Source: Pteria penguin (Eukaryota > Mollusca > Bivalvia > Pterioida > Pteriidae). Taken from it: a stretch of DNA of 64,000 nt. The stretch spans positions 55,113,501-55,177,500 of the forward strand of contig CM068587.1 in assembly GCA_035048485.1 (NCBI GenBank), read 5' to 3'. The notes below the pieces were generated by a model that was not told the DNA's origin, did not search any database, and worked only from the letters and a program-made list of their open reading frames with translations. This document shows, piece after piece, positions 1 through 11,236 of the stretch (position 1 is its first letter; the number at the start of each line of letters is the position of its first letter). A program made the translations under genes and the position numbers.

Positions 1-1630
1 CTTACACCGTTATAACACCACATACTTCGGTATTTTACGTTGGCTGAGTACTTCCGGCGTGTATTGCGGCAGTGGCTAGCAATACAGGAGTCGCTTACAC
101 CGTTATAACTTCGGTATTTTACGTTGGCTGAGTACGTCCGGTGTGTATTGCGGCTGTGGCTAGCAATACAGGAGTCGCTTACACCGTTATAACTTCGGTA
201 TTTTACGTTGGTTGAGTACTTCCGGCGTGTATTGCGGCTGTGGCTAGCTATACAGGAGTCGCTTACACCGTTATAACACCATATACTTCGGTATTTTACG
301 TTGGCTGAGTACTTCCGGTGTATATTGCGGCTGTGGCTAGCTATACAGGAGTCCCTTACACCGTTATAACACCATATACTTCGGTATTTTACGTTGGCTG
401 AGTACTTCCGGCGTGTATTGCGGCTGCGGCTAGCTATACAGGAGTCGCTTACACCGTTATAACTTCGGTATTTTACGTTGGCTGAGTACTTCCGGCGTGT
501 ATTGCGGCTGTGGCTAGCTATACAGGAGTCGCTTACACCGTTATAACACCATATACTTCGGTATTTTACGTTGGCTGAGTACTTCCGGCGTGTATTGCGG
601 CTGCTGCTAGCTATACAGGAGTCGCTTACACCGTTATAACACCATATACTTCGGTATTTTACGTTGGCTGAGTACTTCCGGCGTGTATTGCGGCTGCGGC
701 TAGCTATACAGGAGTCGCTTACACCGTTATAACACCATATACTTCGGTATCTTACATTGGCTGAGTACTTCCGGTGTGTATTGCGGCTGCGGCTAGCAAT
801 ACAGGAGTCGACTTACACCGTTATAACTTCGGTATTTTACGTTGGCTGAGTACTTCCGGTGTGTATTGCGGCTGTGGCTAGCTATACAGGAGTCGCTTAC
901 ACCGTTATAACATCATATACTTCGGTATCTTACATTGGCTGAGTACTTCCGGTGTGTATTGCGGCTGCGGTTAGCTACACAGGAGTCGCTTACACCGTTA
1001 TAACACCATATACTTCGGTATTTTACGTTGGCTGAGTACTTCCGGCGTGTATTGCGGCTGCGGCTAGCAATACAGGAGTCGCTTACACCGTTATAACACC
1101 ATATACTTCGGTATCTTACATTGGCTGAGCACTTCCGGTGTGTATTGCGGCTGCGGCTAGCTATACAGGAGTCGCTTACACCGTTATAACTTCGGTATTT
1201 TACGTTGGCTGAGTACTTCCGGCGTGTATTGCGGCTGCGGCTAGCTATACAGGAGTCGCTTACACCGTTATAACTTCGGTATCTTACATTGGCTGAGTAC
1301 TTCCGGTGTGTATTGCGGCTGCTGCTAGCCATACAGGAGTCGCTTACACCGTTATAACACCATATACTTCGGTATCTTACATTGGCTGAGCACTTCCGGT
1401 GTGTATTGCGGCTGCGGCTAGCTATACAGGAGTCGCTTACACCGTTATAACTTCGGTATTTTACGTTAGCTGAGTACTTCCGGCGTGTATTGCGGCTGTG
1501 GCTAGCTATACAGGAGTCGCTTACACCGTTATAACACCATATACTTCGGTATTTTACGTTGGCTGAGTACTTCCGGCGTGTATTGCGGCTGTGGCTAGCT
1601 ATACAGGAGTCGCTTACACCGTTATATCAC
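1..1630. repeat. Minisatellite of 93 bp and 84 bp units, at least 18 copies
   Basis: Head-to-tail units run from CTTACACCG to CAGGAGTCG. By counting, 18 full units are present: 11 of 93 bp and 7 of 84 bp. The short form lacks one 9 bp block (ACCATATAC) after GTTATA. The order is LSSLLSLLLSLLLSSLSL, with one extra base in unit 9. A partial unit ends near 1630, and the array continues off the left edge. A second variant changes ATTTTACGTT to ATCTTACATT in some units. Because 93, 84 and 9 are multiples of 3, a minus-strand frame stays open across 913-1332; this is a by-product of the repeat, not a gene. Confidence 0.97.
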
Positions 1631-2144
1631 CAGAATACTGGATATTTTACATTAGTACATACGTATCAATTATGAAGTATATTGCTTTTGATTAAACTCA
1701 CGTTTAATATGAATAATAAATATCAGAGCATATATAAGTTTATTTATTTGTTGCGCCATATGCGCATATCGAAAACGTATGTTTCTTCAGTAATGCTCCA
1801 GGCCTAAACTGTGGAAATCGAAAGTATAAATATCTGTAGAGCAAACTTATTGCTAAATTGTCAAAAAAGAAAGAGCCAAAGAGTGCATCTTAGGACAGAG
1901 CTATGCATGATTAATTTTAGAATAATTCACAAACTAAATTTGAAGTATACATATAGGGTCAGTCACAGGTACTGAAAACTCCTTTATAAAGCACATGGAT
2001 AGCACTATACGGTTGCCTTATAAAATTGCCATGATGTCCAGTTTGCTTGTAAAACCTGAGACGTTGGCAGAGGTGTGCGTGGATTGTAAAGGAACGACAA
2101 CTCTGCTTTGGAGATTGTGTTCAAGACTGTAATTATACATATTA
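1631..2144. other. Unassigned AT-rich DNA
   Basis: I see no gene, RNA or clear repeat here. It separates the left minisatellite from the 27 bp repeat. Confidence 0.5.
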
Positions 2145-2253
2145 ATACAGAAAAAACCCCAAAGCTTCCTTGATACAGAAAACCCCTAAAGCTTCCTTGA
2201 TACAGAAAACTCCCAAAGCTTCCTTGATACAGAAAACCCCCAAAGCTTCCTTA
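2145..2253. repeat. 27 bp tandem repeat, 4 copies
   Basis: Four near-identical units of the form ATACAGAAAACCCCYAAAG plus CTTCCTTG. In one frame they read as repeats of IQKTPKASL, but that frame runs straight through the likely splice acceptor that follows, so coding is doubtful. The array lies immediately upstream of the candidate exon at 2291. Confidence 0.9.
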
Positions 2254-2290
2254 GTACACATTCAGACTCAGATTTGTTTTCACGTTTCAG

Positions 2291-2451
2291 GTGAGATCTA
2301 CGTCACAGATACGCCCACAACGCCAATAACAACACCGCTACCGACAACAACACCGCTTCCCCCAACAACAACATCTGACGAAGAGGTGTACGTCACAGAT
2401 ACCACAGTGGTCACCACCACAACAGAATCATCGGGAATCATCATTGGCTAA
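2291..2451 (+). CDS. Candidate terminal exon, Thr/Pro-rich mucin-like C-terminus
   Basis: A pyrimidine-rich acceptor (TTGTTTTCACGTTTCAG) ends at 2290. The open frame then runs to TAA at 2449-2451, with the first codon split so that one base comes from the previous exon. The peptide of about 53 residues carries two copies of an E(I/V)YVTDT motif on either side of a stretch made almost only of Thr and Pro, and ends in SSGIIIG. Thr/Pro blocks of this kind are typical of O-glycosylated secreted or surface proteins. No upstream exon of the same protein was recognised and no AATAAA lies soon after the stop, so this may be a real last exon, a relic, or a chance frame. Composition and the splice site favour a real or recently real exon. 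Confidence 0.4.
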
Positions 2452-3862
2452 AACTTCAAGGTTCTCGCGAATTGTTTATTTTCTTGTTCAAGAATTTTGG
2501 TTAATCAAAAACGGGACTACACACCAAAAACATTATTTGAAATATATCTGCACTACCCCTCATTCTTTCTCACTGTGGTAATATGTTTAGTTAGTCGATG
2601 TGTTTGGTAGTTAAATTTATATATAAATGTTTAGTTTTAAATACGAGTTTTCATAAATTTGTATTGTTATGGAAAAAGTCTTCAGAGGGGAAGTCCTTCG
2701 AGGAAGTATGAATCAAATAAGTAACAAGAAACTCTCAATGTCCACAAATGCTTGACCACTTGGCTTTTCTATTTTGTATTTATTTTTTTTTTTATTTGGG
2801 GGAGGGTTGTTTTTCCATCTGATAAAGCCTCGATAGCGGCCCATTTCCATTCATGACATGGTATTTAACGTTCATTAGATTTTATTATTCTTACGTCATG
2901 TTAGGTCGAACAAGGTGGACATTTGATTACGTCACAGACATAACAATGGATAGTCCGAGTAATGTCACTTTCTTGTTGAAAAATGGATCGATGTATTGAG
3001 TCTTTGCTGTAACTATATTTATAATGGAAATCTCCCATTCGGTTTAAAAAACCATATACAGAGTACTGCACTGTGAGGTTCCATATATTTAACGTCATTC
3101 AACAAAATCAATACGAGCATATGAGAACTGACTGTTTGTAAACCTGTATCTTAGATACATAAACACCTATTGTTTAAAATAACGAATAATACACAAAGAA
3201 AGTAGATAGAATGAAAACTTGAAGAATGAAAAAAAAAACCAATTATTTGTAATATTTCAGAATTATCTCGCCTAGTCCTTGGGGAACGTGTAACTAAAAA
3301 TAGCTTATAATATGGATTTCAGTCTTATCTTAGAGTTACCTCTCTGTTAACATGAATTTTTATATACGATTTCTTAACGTCGAGTGCTTTAGGTATTTTA
3401 CTTCCATGTAAAGTGTTGCGTTACTCAAAACGACTTGCGGACTTAATATCAAATCAAATACAGGAAATAGTTCGTGTCATATGCCAAGATCAAGAATTAG
3501 CTACAGCCATAGTTATGGACATAGTGTTTTCTGAGATTATTATCCCCTCGCCAGGCCCACCAACGAAATTTAAGAGTGGATCACCGTGTCCGTCTGTCTG
3601 TCCAATGGGGCTTTAAATCAAATTCTAATGGTCTAAGAAGGAGACACACATACCCATTGATCAAGGACTCTGATGGATTTCTTTGGTCTAAAGGGGACAC
3701 CTGTTCATAATTAGGTTTGTGTAGAATACAAATCGCATAGAGGTATTTGTCTTTCGATTTCTCCAATATATGCAAAAAGAGATCTAGGAAATATACAGTA
3801 CCCATGCAATAATTTGGCCCAAAATTTGCAGTTCATGTGTACAGCATGTTACTATAGTAGAT
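2452..3862. other. Unassigned AT-rich DNA
   Basis: Only short open frames without recognisable motifs, plus a T-run near 2785. No feature is supported. Confidence 0.5.
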
Positions 3863-4695
3863 TAGCCCTTACTCTGGAGGTTTGGAGACATTCCCTCTAA
3901 CGTTGAAATTTAGCTCTATTTTGGATGTTTGGAGACATTCCCTCTAACACTGAGATTTAGCCCTACTTTGGAGGTTTGGGGACATTCCTTCTAATACTGA
4001 GATTAAGCCCTACTTTGGAGATTTGGAGACATTCCCTCTAACACTGAGATTTAGCTCTACTTTGGAGGTTTGGAGACATTCCCTCTAACACTGAGATTTA
4101 GCCCTACTTTGGAGGTTTGAAGACATTCCCTCTAACACTGAGATTTAGCCTTATTTGGAGGTTTGGAGACATTCCCGCTTACACTGAGATTTAGCCCTGC
4201 TTTGGAGGTTTGGAGACCTTCCCTCTAACACTGAGATTTAGCTCTACTTTGGAGGTTTGGAGACATTCCCTCTAACACTGAGATTTAGCTCTACTTTGGA
4301 GGTTTGGAGACATTCCCTCTAACACTGAGATTTAGCCCTACTTTGGAGGTTTGAAGACATTCCCTCTAACACTGAAATTTAGCCCTACTATGGAGGTTTG
4401 GAGACCTTCCCTCTAACACTGAGATTTAGCTCTACTTTGGAGGTTTGGAGACATTCCTTCTAACACTGAGATTTAGCCCTACTTTGGAGGTTTGGAGACA
4501 TTCCTTCTAACACTGAGATTTAGCCCTACTATGGAGGTTTGGAGACATTCCCTCTTATACTGAGATTTAGCCCTACTTTGGAGGTTTGGAGACATTCCCT
4601 CTAACAATGAGATTTAGCCCTTACTTTGGAGGTTTGGAGACATTCCCTCTAACACTGAGAATTAGGCCTTATTCTGGAGGTCTGGAGACATTGCC
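3863..4695. repeat. 48 bp minisatellite, about 17 copies
   Basis: The unit contains GGAGGTTTGGAGACATTCCC followed by TCTAACACTGAGATTTAGCC and TACTTT. Copies differ by single substitutions and a few indels. The last copies decay directly into the tRNA-like head of a SINE at about 4696. Confidence 0.95.
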
Positions 4696-4858
4696 GGGAA
4701 CACTGGAGTGTAGCAATAGAGCACTTTGTTTGCGGGTCAGGCGACCTGGGTTCGATTCCTGGATTGCGCCATCATGTTTTAGATTGGATTGATTACCTCC
4801 CGCTTCGTTGTCACGAAATGACTGAAAACCCAATGTAAACAGCAATCAATTATTTAAC
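4696..4858 (+). mobile_element. tRNA-headed SINE, AACC/ATTG-tail family
   Basis: The head carries a polymerase III B-box (GGGTTCGATTCC) around 4748. The body reads GTCACGAAATGACTGAAAA, matching the body of the complete SINE at 49750-49930 (GTCGAGATATAACTGAAAA). The tail is CAATCAATTATT. The A-box region is degraded and the copy looks old. Confidence 0.75.
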
Positions 4859-5735
4859 ATCCCACCGCCACCTTGCTTTATTAATTATCGATGATATTTT
4901 ATACATTGCTATTTCCCCGATTTCCAGTTTTGAATAATTAAAATTGAGCACTTGACACATTTAGTTAGAAAATAACATATTAACATTAAAGACGGGTCAA
5001 AGTGGCAACCTACTTGTAATGTTTATTTCCAGATACTTATGAATAATTATAGATGCTAGTCACAGAGTGCTGAAAACAGCTGACGATAAATATAGCGACA
5101 CTCTCAAAGCATTAGTCCTCGTATATTTATGTCATTGTGTAATCGTTATCATAGAAAGGGCATTGTTCCCTCTGCTATATCTAATGTACCGCATGTGTAT
5201 ATGCTGTTGAGATATTCGCGTACTCTCTTCCTTATGACAAAAGTGGAGATGTGGCAATTGCTCTTAAAAATGATTCTACTTAAAAGATTGACGAATCCAA
5301 CAGGGGAAGGTTAATAAGTTTGCACTTCACCACTTTTTCTTTGATGGAAAATAGAGGTAATTTTTGACTTTCGAAAATATCTGGTCCCCCCCCCCCCAAG
5401 TTACATGTATATGTACAGTTGTGAAACTGGTGTTCCTGCAGACAACGCACGACCTTCAACCCAAACGACACTGAGGTCGTAATATTAATTTCCTTCTTTA
5501 TAGAAAGGAGTGTGTCGTATTCTATTGGTCATAAACAAAAATTAAGAGCTCAATATTTTTTCTTATAGCATTTCTCGTACATTGTTGAAAAGTGAAGAAC
5601 ATTTATGCATCTCGTCCCACTTTAAGCTATGTACAACAATGAGCAATGCATGTACAAATCGACCTAAAGTACCATATTAGTACGTACTTATCTCGGAATG
5701 TTTGGGGGCAAATTATTAGAGACCTCATTAATGTA
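4859..5735. other. Unassigned DNA with a poly-C run
   Basis: No gene recognised. A run of about a dozen C lies near 5386-5398. The small open frames at 5129-5471 have no supporting features. Confidence 0.5.
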
Positions 5736-6125
5736 ACAAAAACAATGGTATACAGACAACACACGGGTACCCCGTGATATCGAGGGTCAACAAACCTCCA
5801 TCATATGACAGAAACGACACTATACAGACTAAAGACAACGGATAGAACATGACACCGAGGGCCAACAAACTCCATTAATATAACAGGAACAACCCTATAC
5901 AGACAACAGGCGGGCACTACATGAGATCGAGGGCAATAAATCTCAATCATATGACAGAAACAACACTATACAGACTAAAGACAACGGATAGAACATGACA
6001 CCGAGGGCCAACAAACTTCATTAATGTAACAGAAACAACCCTATACAGACAACAGGCGGACACTACATGAGATAGAGGGGCAGTAAACCTCAATCATATG
6101 ACATTCTAAACAGCCTTATACAAAC
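5736..6125. repeat. Dimeric 146 bp tandem repeat
   Basis: AAAGACAACGGATAGAACAT recurs at 5831 and 5977, a period of 146 bp. Each period is made of two diverged halves of about 73 bp that share ATGACAGAAACRACACTATA and a GAGGGCMA motif, so this is a higher-order dimer repeat of about 2.5 periods. Confidence 0.85.
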
Positions 6126-6480
6126 AACAGACAAGAACCAGGCGGTAAATCAGAAACATGGACCATCATCCGATGATGTAATTATGCGCCTAGGAATAAG
6201 CATCTCCTGCCGACTAGCTTTGCCTTAGATATAGATCCACATGACAACCACCACTATGTACAGCGGACTTGCTTCTTTATCAATGTAAATCATATATACC
6301 ATCAAGAAGCCGTCGCCTCTGCGTCTCCAGATGCTAACGGAAACAAAGTGCAGGTAGGTGACAAACTTGGATCATTTATGTGGGAAGGTTCGTACTGAAA
6401 CACTGCCACGAAATAACAGTCATGATAACAAAAATAAAAAGAAATTTAATGTGCTTGTCAATCATTGTTCAACAACCTTC
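6126..6480. other. Unassigned DNA with a short dispersed-repeat relic
   Basis: AAGCATCTCCTGCCGAC near 6201 resembles the conserved part of the dispersed element at 20881 and 25741. A splice-like CAG/GTAGGT occurs at 6351-6358, but no protein-coding exon can be built around it. Confidence 0.4.
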
Positions 6481-6543
6481 CATTTGACCTCACCCTGACT
6501 GGTCAACATGCATTTGACCTCACCCTGACTGGTCAACATGCAT
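6481..6543. repeat. 30 bp perfect direct duplication
   Basis: Two adjacent identical copies of CATTTGACCTCACCCTGACT followed by GGTCAACATG. Confidence 0.95.
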
Positions 6544-7559
6544 TCGTCTGAATCTCAATTTATCTTATCTTCTTCTAATTTTTTTTTTTTTGACTCACAA
6601 AGATTCATCACCAATGTGTACTTGTAGTTTTCGTGAAATGTTCAGATATGAAGAAGTAATTAATTGCAGATGTAAGATTTGAGATATTTTAAATAATAAA
6701 CTTTTTGCATTTCCAGTAACTAGAAACGTGTCAGGATATTCTGGACATGCTATCAGATGACACAGTCGCTGGTGAGATAATTAAATATACGCTTACGTTG
6801 ACTCCCTTCCACTCCATACATCTTGATAACTTTATTTATGACAAAACACGAAATAATTAAAACAGCTGTTTGCTTATACATATACCACAACATAAAAACT
6901 ATTTACGTTCCGAGCGGCGTTTCGACACCCATCTGGAAAATTTCACAGAACTTTGATAGTCTTGCGAAAGTAAGAAAATTACCTATTTAACGACGCTCAA
7001 AATGCCAGGGGTTAAAATATGACTAACGAAGGAAGACGTTAACTCTTCATCATTGCCGAGATCGTTATTAGTGAGTCATCGAAGTGTATCGTTCCTACGC
7101 GCAGGTAATTTTCTCGTAGGAAGGAGAGATAAAATTTATGACCCTCGAAGACAATTAACTATGTAGATAAAATCATACATATAATATGAGTTATCTTTTT
7201 CGATTATTTCGTCCGCTTCTGGTAATCTTCTTCACGTCCTCATCTGATGATTATGTTATAAGGAGTATGCTTTAAGGTGGAAGATCCCTATTTGTTGAGT
7301 TTTCTTTTTCTATAGCATAGTGTATTTTTCCAATAGAATCATTGCCATTTTTGTCTGAACTTTCATTGTTTAATTATTCAAAATTGAAAATGCAACTAAT
7401 CGCTAAATTGGTGTATGCATTTGTCTTTTGATAACATTTGATATTTATCAAATATCCAAAGTTATAAAAATACACCTTCATACGTACATATATTCCCATT
7501 TTTATCATATTTGTATGTAATTAGGTATTGCTAAACAAATAAAATTTTATAGGCAACCC
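6544..7559. other. Unassigned AT-rich DNA
   Basis: A segment at 6717-6771 has strong splice-like borders (TTTTTGCATTTCCAG before, GGTGAGATA after) but contains stops in all three frames, so at most it is a non-coding exon. Nothing else is recognised. Confidence 0.4.
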
Positions 7560-7565
7560 CAACTC

Positions 7566-7595
7566 CTATACTACTACTACTACTACTACTACTAC

Positions 7596-7630
<35 letters not shown>

Positions 7631-7745
7631 GTAATAATAATAATAATGATGATGATAATAATAATTAGAAAATATTGATAAATGATGATGATGTTGGTGA
7701 TGATGATGATGATGATGATGATGATAATAATGATAATGATAAGAA
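7566..7745. repeat. Trinucleotide microsatellites (TAC)n, (AAT)n, (GAT)n
   Basis: Successive simple repeats: TAC from about 7570, AAT to about 7645, and GAT mixed with AAT to about 7745. Confidence 0.95.
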
Positions 7746-7795
7746 TAATAATAAAATATAGTAAACCAAGCTTATCATTGAAATGAGAAAATATA

Positions 7796-7865
7796 TTATG
7801 TCTGCTTGTTCTTCTTTTTCTTCATCATTATCATCATCATCATCATCATCATCATTATCATCTTC

Positions 7866-7910
<45 letters not shown>

Positions 7911-7950
7911 TTAATAATAATAATAATATAATAATAATAATAATAATACA
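7796..7950. repeat. Microsatellites (TCA)n then (AAT)n
   Basis: TCTTCTTTTTCTTC leads into TCATCA repeats, followed by a long AAT run with small interruptions. The minus-strand open frame of Ile and Met residues here is an artefact of the repeat. Confidence 0.95.
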
Positions 7951-9129
7951 AAAATAGGACCACGTCTTGCAGCTTATCCCATGAACATTCTAATGTCAAA
8001 CCAAATGAAAATGATTTACAGAGCAAACAGAGTTTATAAGAATTCAAAATAGTATTTATCATTCATTATATGTAATAAACAAAATTATCTCCCCCTTTGT
8101 TCACCTCCCGTGTGAACTAGAATTGTAAAAGCATCAACACGACCAAAAAACAACATGTTTCACAGTGGATGATTTAATGAATAAATCACATATGAATATG
8201 ACAAACGGTGCGTAACACGATAATGAAAGTCAAATAACAAAAAAAGAAAACATTGGAAAGCACGTGTTTTTCTTGATCCGTTTTTGATCCGGGTTCTCCG
8301 GTTTCTCTTGAAAATCGTCTAGATCTGGAACGTAAATAAATAATATGCATTGGGCAAACCTTGTATCAACAAACCATTCGTATGGAATGAGAGGTAAAGC
8401 TGCTCTGAATTATTCGGTGTGTTCCAAACATCTGCAGTTTACGAATATTTTGAAATCTTAGAACATTTTATCTCGGCGATAAAGCATAATTAACAGTTTA
8501 ATGTCCTTGGTTGTTCACAAAACAAATTTTGATAGGTTTGGCATGATGCATGTTTTCCAATGGTCCAGTGCTTCGTAGACAATTAAAAAAGTCTTTTACG
8601 TATTCTCTGACGAAATGGAAATGGTTATATAGAACGGTAATGACGTATGTAATCATGATATGTTTACAAACACCTTCACATTGATCTGGATTAATAACAT
8701 GTAATAAGCACTCTGAGAATATGAGATAAAGTAATGAACATTGAAAAACCGGAACTAATGAGACTATTTCACAAACGCTTTGATGATCCAGACTGGTGAC
8801 TTAATATGAGTTATACTCCTCGGGATTTATCTTCAATTTCTAAGTAAAATCTTATGTTTTAATCTTTTGTTCTACCATGATTGTTATCATGAATGATAAA
8901 ATAATTAAATATATATTATCAATATTTGCTTCTTCCTTGAATTTCAAAATATTTATAACAGTATTTGTAAAAATATACTGAAAAGTTGCATTAAAACCAG
9001 TCTTTAACCTATCATGCATTCGGAATCTCTCGCACCTCTACTCATAAAAGACTGCATCTATGTTAAACTCAAAACGGATTACAGTGAAGATGTCTCAGTA
9101 AGCAGAAATATAAAGATCACAATTTGCGT
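7951..9129. other. Unassigned AT-rich DNA
   Basis: No supported gene, RNA or repeat family copy was found. Confidence 0.5.
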
Positions 9130-9330
9130 GATGGTCGCACCTGCCAGGTGTATGGGTGTATAATTCTATCCCACGTGGCGGACAGTGAGGGATTTGTCCA
9201 TATGTCTATATATACCGTGGTTTATACCGTCCCCTCCGAGGTATGGGTTGGAAGATGACAAATCATAGAAAAAGCCGATAGCCGGAATCGAACCCGGGTC
9301 CACTGTGTGAAGATAAGGTGTACTGTAAAT
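9130..9330 (-). mobile_element. Degenerate tRNA-headed SINE
   Basis: On the minus strand a B-box-like GGGTTCGATTCCGG lies around 9283-9296. The distal part (GCACCTGCCAGGTGTATGGG at the left) resembles the GGCGGCACCTGT end of the SINE-like copies at 18000 and 32173. Borders are approximate. Confidence 0.55.
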
Positions 9331-9424
9331 ATGCTAGAATTGGAGAATAGTTTTCTAGTGTCATTGAAAGCGTACATTATATTTATCCTTGGGGAATGTG
9401 GCACCTAGACTGAGTGGTTGATTA

Positions 9425-9485
9425 GCTGCTGCCACCATGTCGTGATATATAACTGAAAAATTGATGAAAGCGGCGTAAAATACAA
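9425..9485 (+). mobile_element. SINE body fragment
   Basis: TGTCGTGATATATAACTGAA, then a sequence ending AAAGCGGCGTAAAATAC, matches the body of the SINE at 49750-49930. The head is missing. Confidence 0.6.
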
Positions 9486-9895
9486 AGCACTACCCTTGAA
9501 TTCCCCATTTAAAGTAAAAAAAAAATACGTACATCTTTCTTAAATACGGCAGTGAACCAAATCTGAAGGAGATACCATAATCAGTTTTTATTGATTGGAA
9601 AACATAAAGTTAAAAAAGGGTCATTATTCTTTAGTCTAGATAAAGTGGACAAATTCTGACAAAAAGCGAACTTGTTACTAGTATATTCTTATATACTAAA
9701 GTGTGTCCCAATACCTCTGACTTTGCTTTAGACAAGCTACAGAAAACAGAGATGAAGGAAAAGCAGGTAGGTAAATGGAAGAAAGCAGCACTTAACTGGC
9801 GAAAAACATACGGATGCGTGTTTCTTAATAGTGTATATAAACAAGTCTATTCTAAGGAAAACTTTTGCACCAATTATCTTTACCCAATTTCACTT

Positions 9896-9960
9896 CTTAG
9901 TCCTCCCGGGTACCAGGTCTCACCTCGATTTTATTGGAGTTCGCGTTTGTCTGAATATGA
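9896..9960 (+). mobile_element. Fragment of the dispersed repeat seen at 20881
   Basis: CAGGTCTCACCTCGATTTTA and GTTCGCGTTTGTCTG align with CTGGTCTCACCTCTGGATTT and GTCCGTGTTTGTC at 20934-20974. The open frame across 9701-10018 runs into this repeat and is not accepted as a gene. Confidence 0.5.
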
Positions 9961-10900
9961 CACTATACACTATATTGTCCTTTTACTCCATGGGCTACGA
10001 GATATGGTTTACCCTTGAGTACTTCTTCGTTTTGTTTTTTGGGGGTTTTTTTTTTTTTGCTTCTTCGTTATATTGAGCAATGTACTCGATGCAAATTCAA
10101 TCTAATTAATATACAAATTACGATATTTGTAAATAATTACATGAGAAACTCTGAGGGTTTTTTTTCAAGTACTATTTTTAAAATTACTTTTGGCTACATA
10201 TCTGTTACTATGAACGGTGTTTGATCTTTGACAAAGTTAAATTTAAAGACAACACCATACTTACATTCTTTGTAATTCCTTTCACACGTCATCTATTCAT
10301 CATTAGAAGAATTTTACCTACCGCGATTGAGTTATCGCCCTTGTACAGACCCTTTGATGTGTGAGGGAGCCACCTTGTCCGCGCGTGGAACCACTTGTGG
10401 AGCGTATCGATGGACAATGTTGCAGAGGAATATGATTAATGGTTTCCGAGATAGGTTAATTCATGTTGAAAACCCCCATGATCGTAAAACAACGAGGACG
10501 TCACTTACAGTGCGATAAAAATGAGTTATTGATTTCTGATTTTCTGAGAAAAAAACATTTTGGCTTGGGATAGGCCATGATCCCTAGCATTTGTAGTAAC
10601 ATGTATACGACGTTCCAGTCTTCGTTAAGGTATAATAATTATATTATTATTATTTGCATCACAACAGTACTTCAGTTATATGAGCAGAAAATTCAAAGTT
10701 CCAAATCTTATTCCGAATCCTTGGTGATATGTTTAATCACATCAGTACCTATTACCAGTAATTTCCAATAATTTGGTTACCAGTACGTGTATTTCAGTCT
10801 TGTTTACAGCTTTCGCTGATTTCACATGTTCCCTTGACAGCACTGCTGATGTGGGTGATATACCCGTAATATGCTTACTGTGCATTATCAAATTTAACTT
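9961..10900. other. Unassigned DNA
   Basis: Contains T-runs near 10035-10060. Short open frames only, none recognised. Confidence 0.45.
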
Positions 10901-10904
10901 TCTA

Positions 10905-10985
10905 AACTCTGCAGCGATTAAGCACTTAGCTTGGGGTGCAAGTGAACCGGGTTCGATTCTTGGATTTGGCCACTATATGCAAGGC
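10905..10985 (+). mobile_element. tRNA-like SINE head fragment
   Basis: GATTAAGCACTTAGCTTGGG is followed by a B-box GGGTTCGATTCTTGG around 10949. It is the same head type as the SINE at 49750-49930, and its body is absent. Confidence 0.6.
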
Positions 10986-11007
10986 GTTGAAAGCCTTTAG
11001 TGTATAG

Positions 11008-11236
11008 AACCGGCGTAGTTCAATCGGTTTGGTGTTTGGCTCGTGGCCGAGGGGATCGCAGGTTCGACTCCCTCCGATGGCTCGTCGGCGACTTGTCTTT
11101 CGGGTGAAACAGTAAAAACCGAGGTCCCGTGTCACGGTAGACGTGGCACCTAAAAGATCCCCCAGATTCAGACAAGCAAAATTTTGTGTTTATATGTCGC
11201 AATATGCTTGTGAAGCCAAAATCAACCAACCATCAA
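11008..11236 (+). mobile_element. tRNA-headed SINE with conserved central domain
   Basis: The head has an A-box-like GTAGTTCAATCGG and a B-box GGTTCGACTCC. The body carries the block ACCGAGGTCCCGTGTCACGG then TAGACGTGGCAC, followed by AAAAGATCCC. The 3' end is an AATCAACCAACC tail. The same body block occurs at 15961, 59211-59310 (minus) and 62987. It belongs to the broad class of tRNA-derived SINEs known from molluscs; I cannot assign a named family. Confidence 0.85.

Noticed and set aside
913..1332. 139-codon minus-strand repeat peptide
   Set aside because: Follows from minisatellite units of 84 and 93 bp. No start context or other coding sign.
6717..6771. Internal coding exon with strong splice-like borders
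   Set aside because: Stops in all three frames. At most a non-coding exon.
9732..9766. 35 bp micro-exon with acceptor and CAG/GTAGGT donor
   Set aside because: Too short to support without transcript data. The surrounding frame runs into a repeat fragment.
11008..11080. Functional tRNA gene
   Set aside because: The A and B boxes are present but the cloverleaf does not close, no terminator follows, and a SINE body and tail follow instead.
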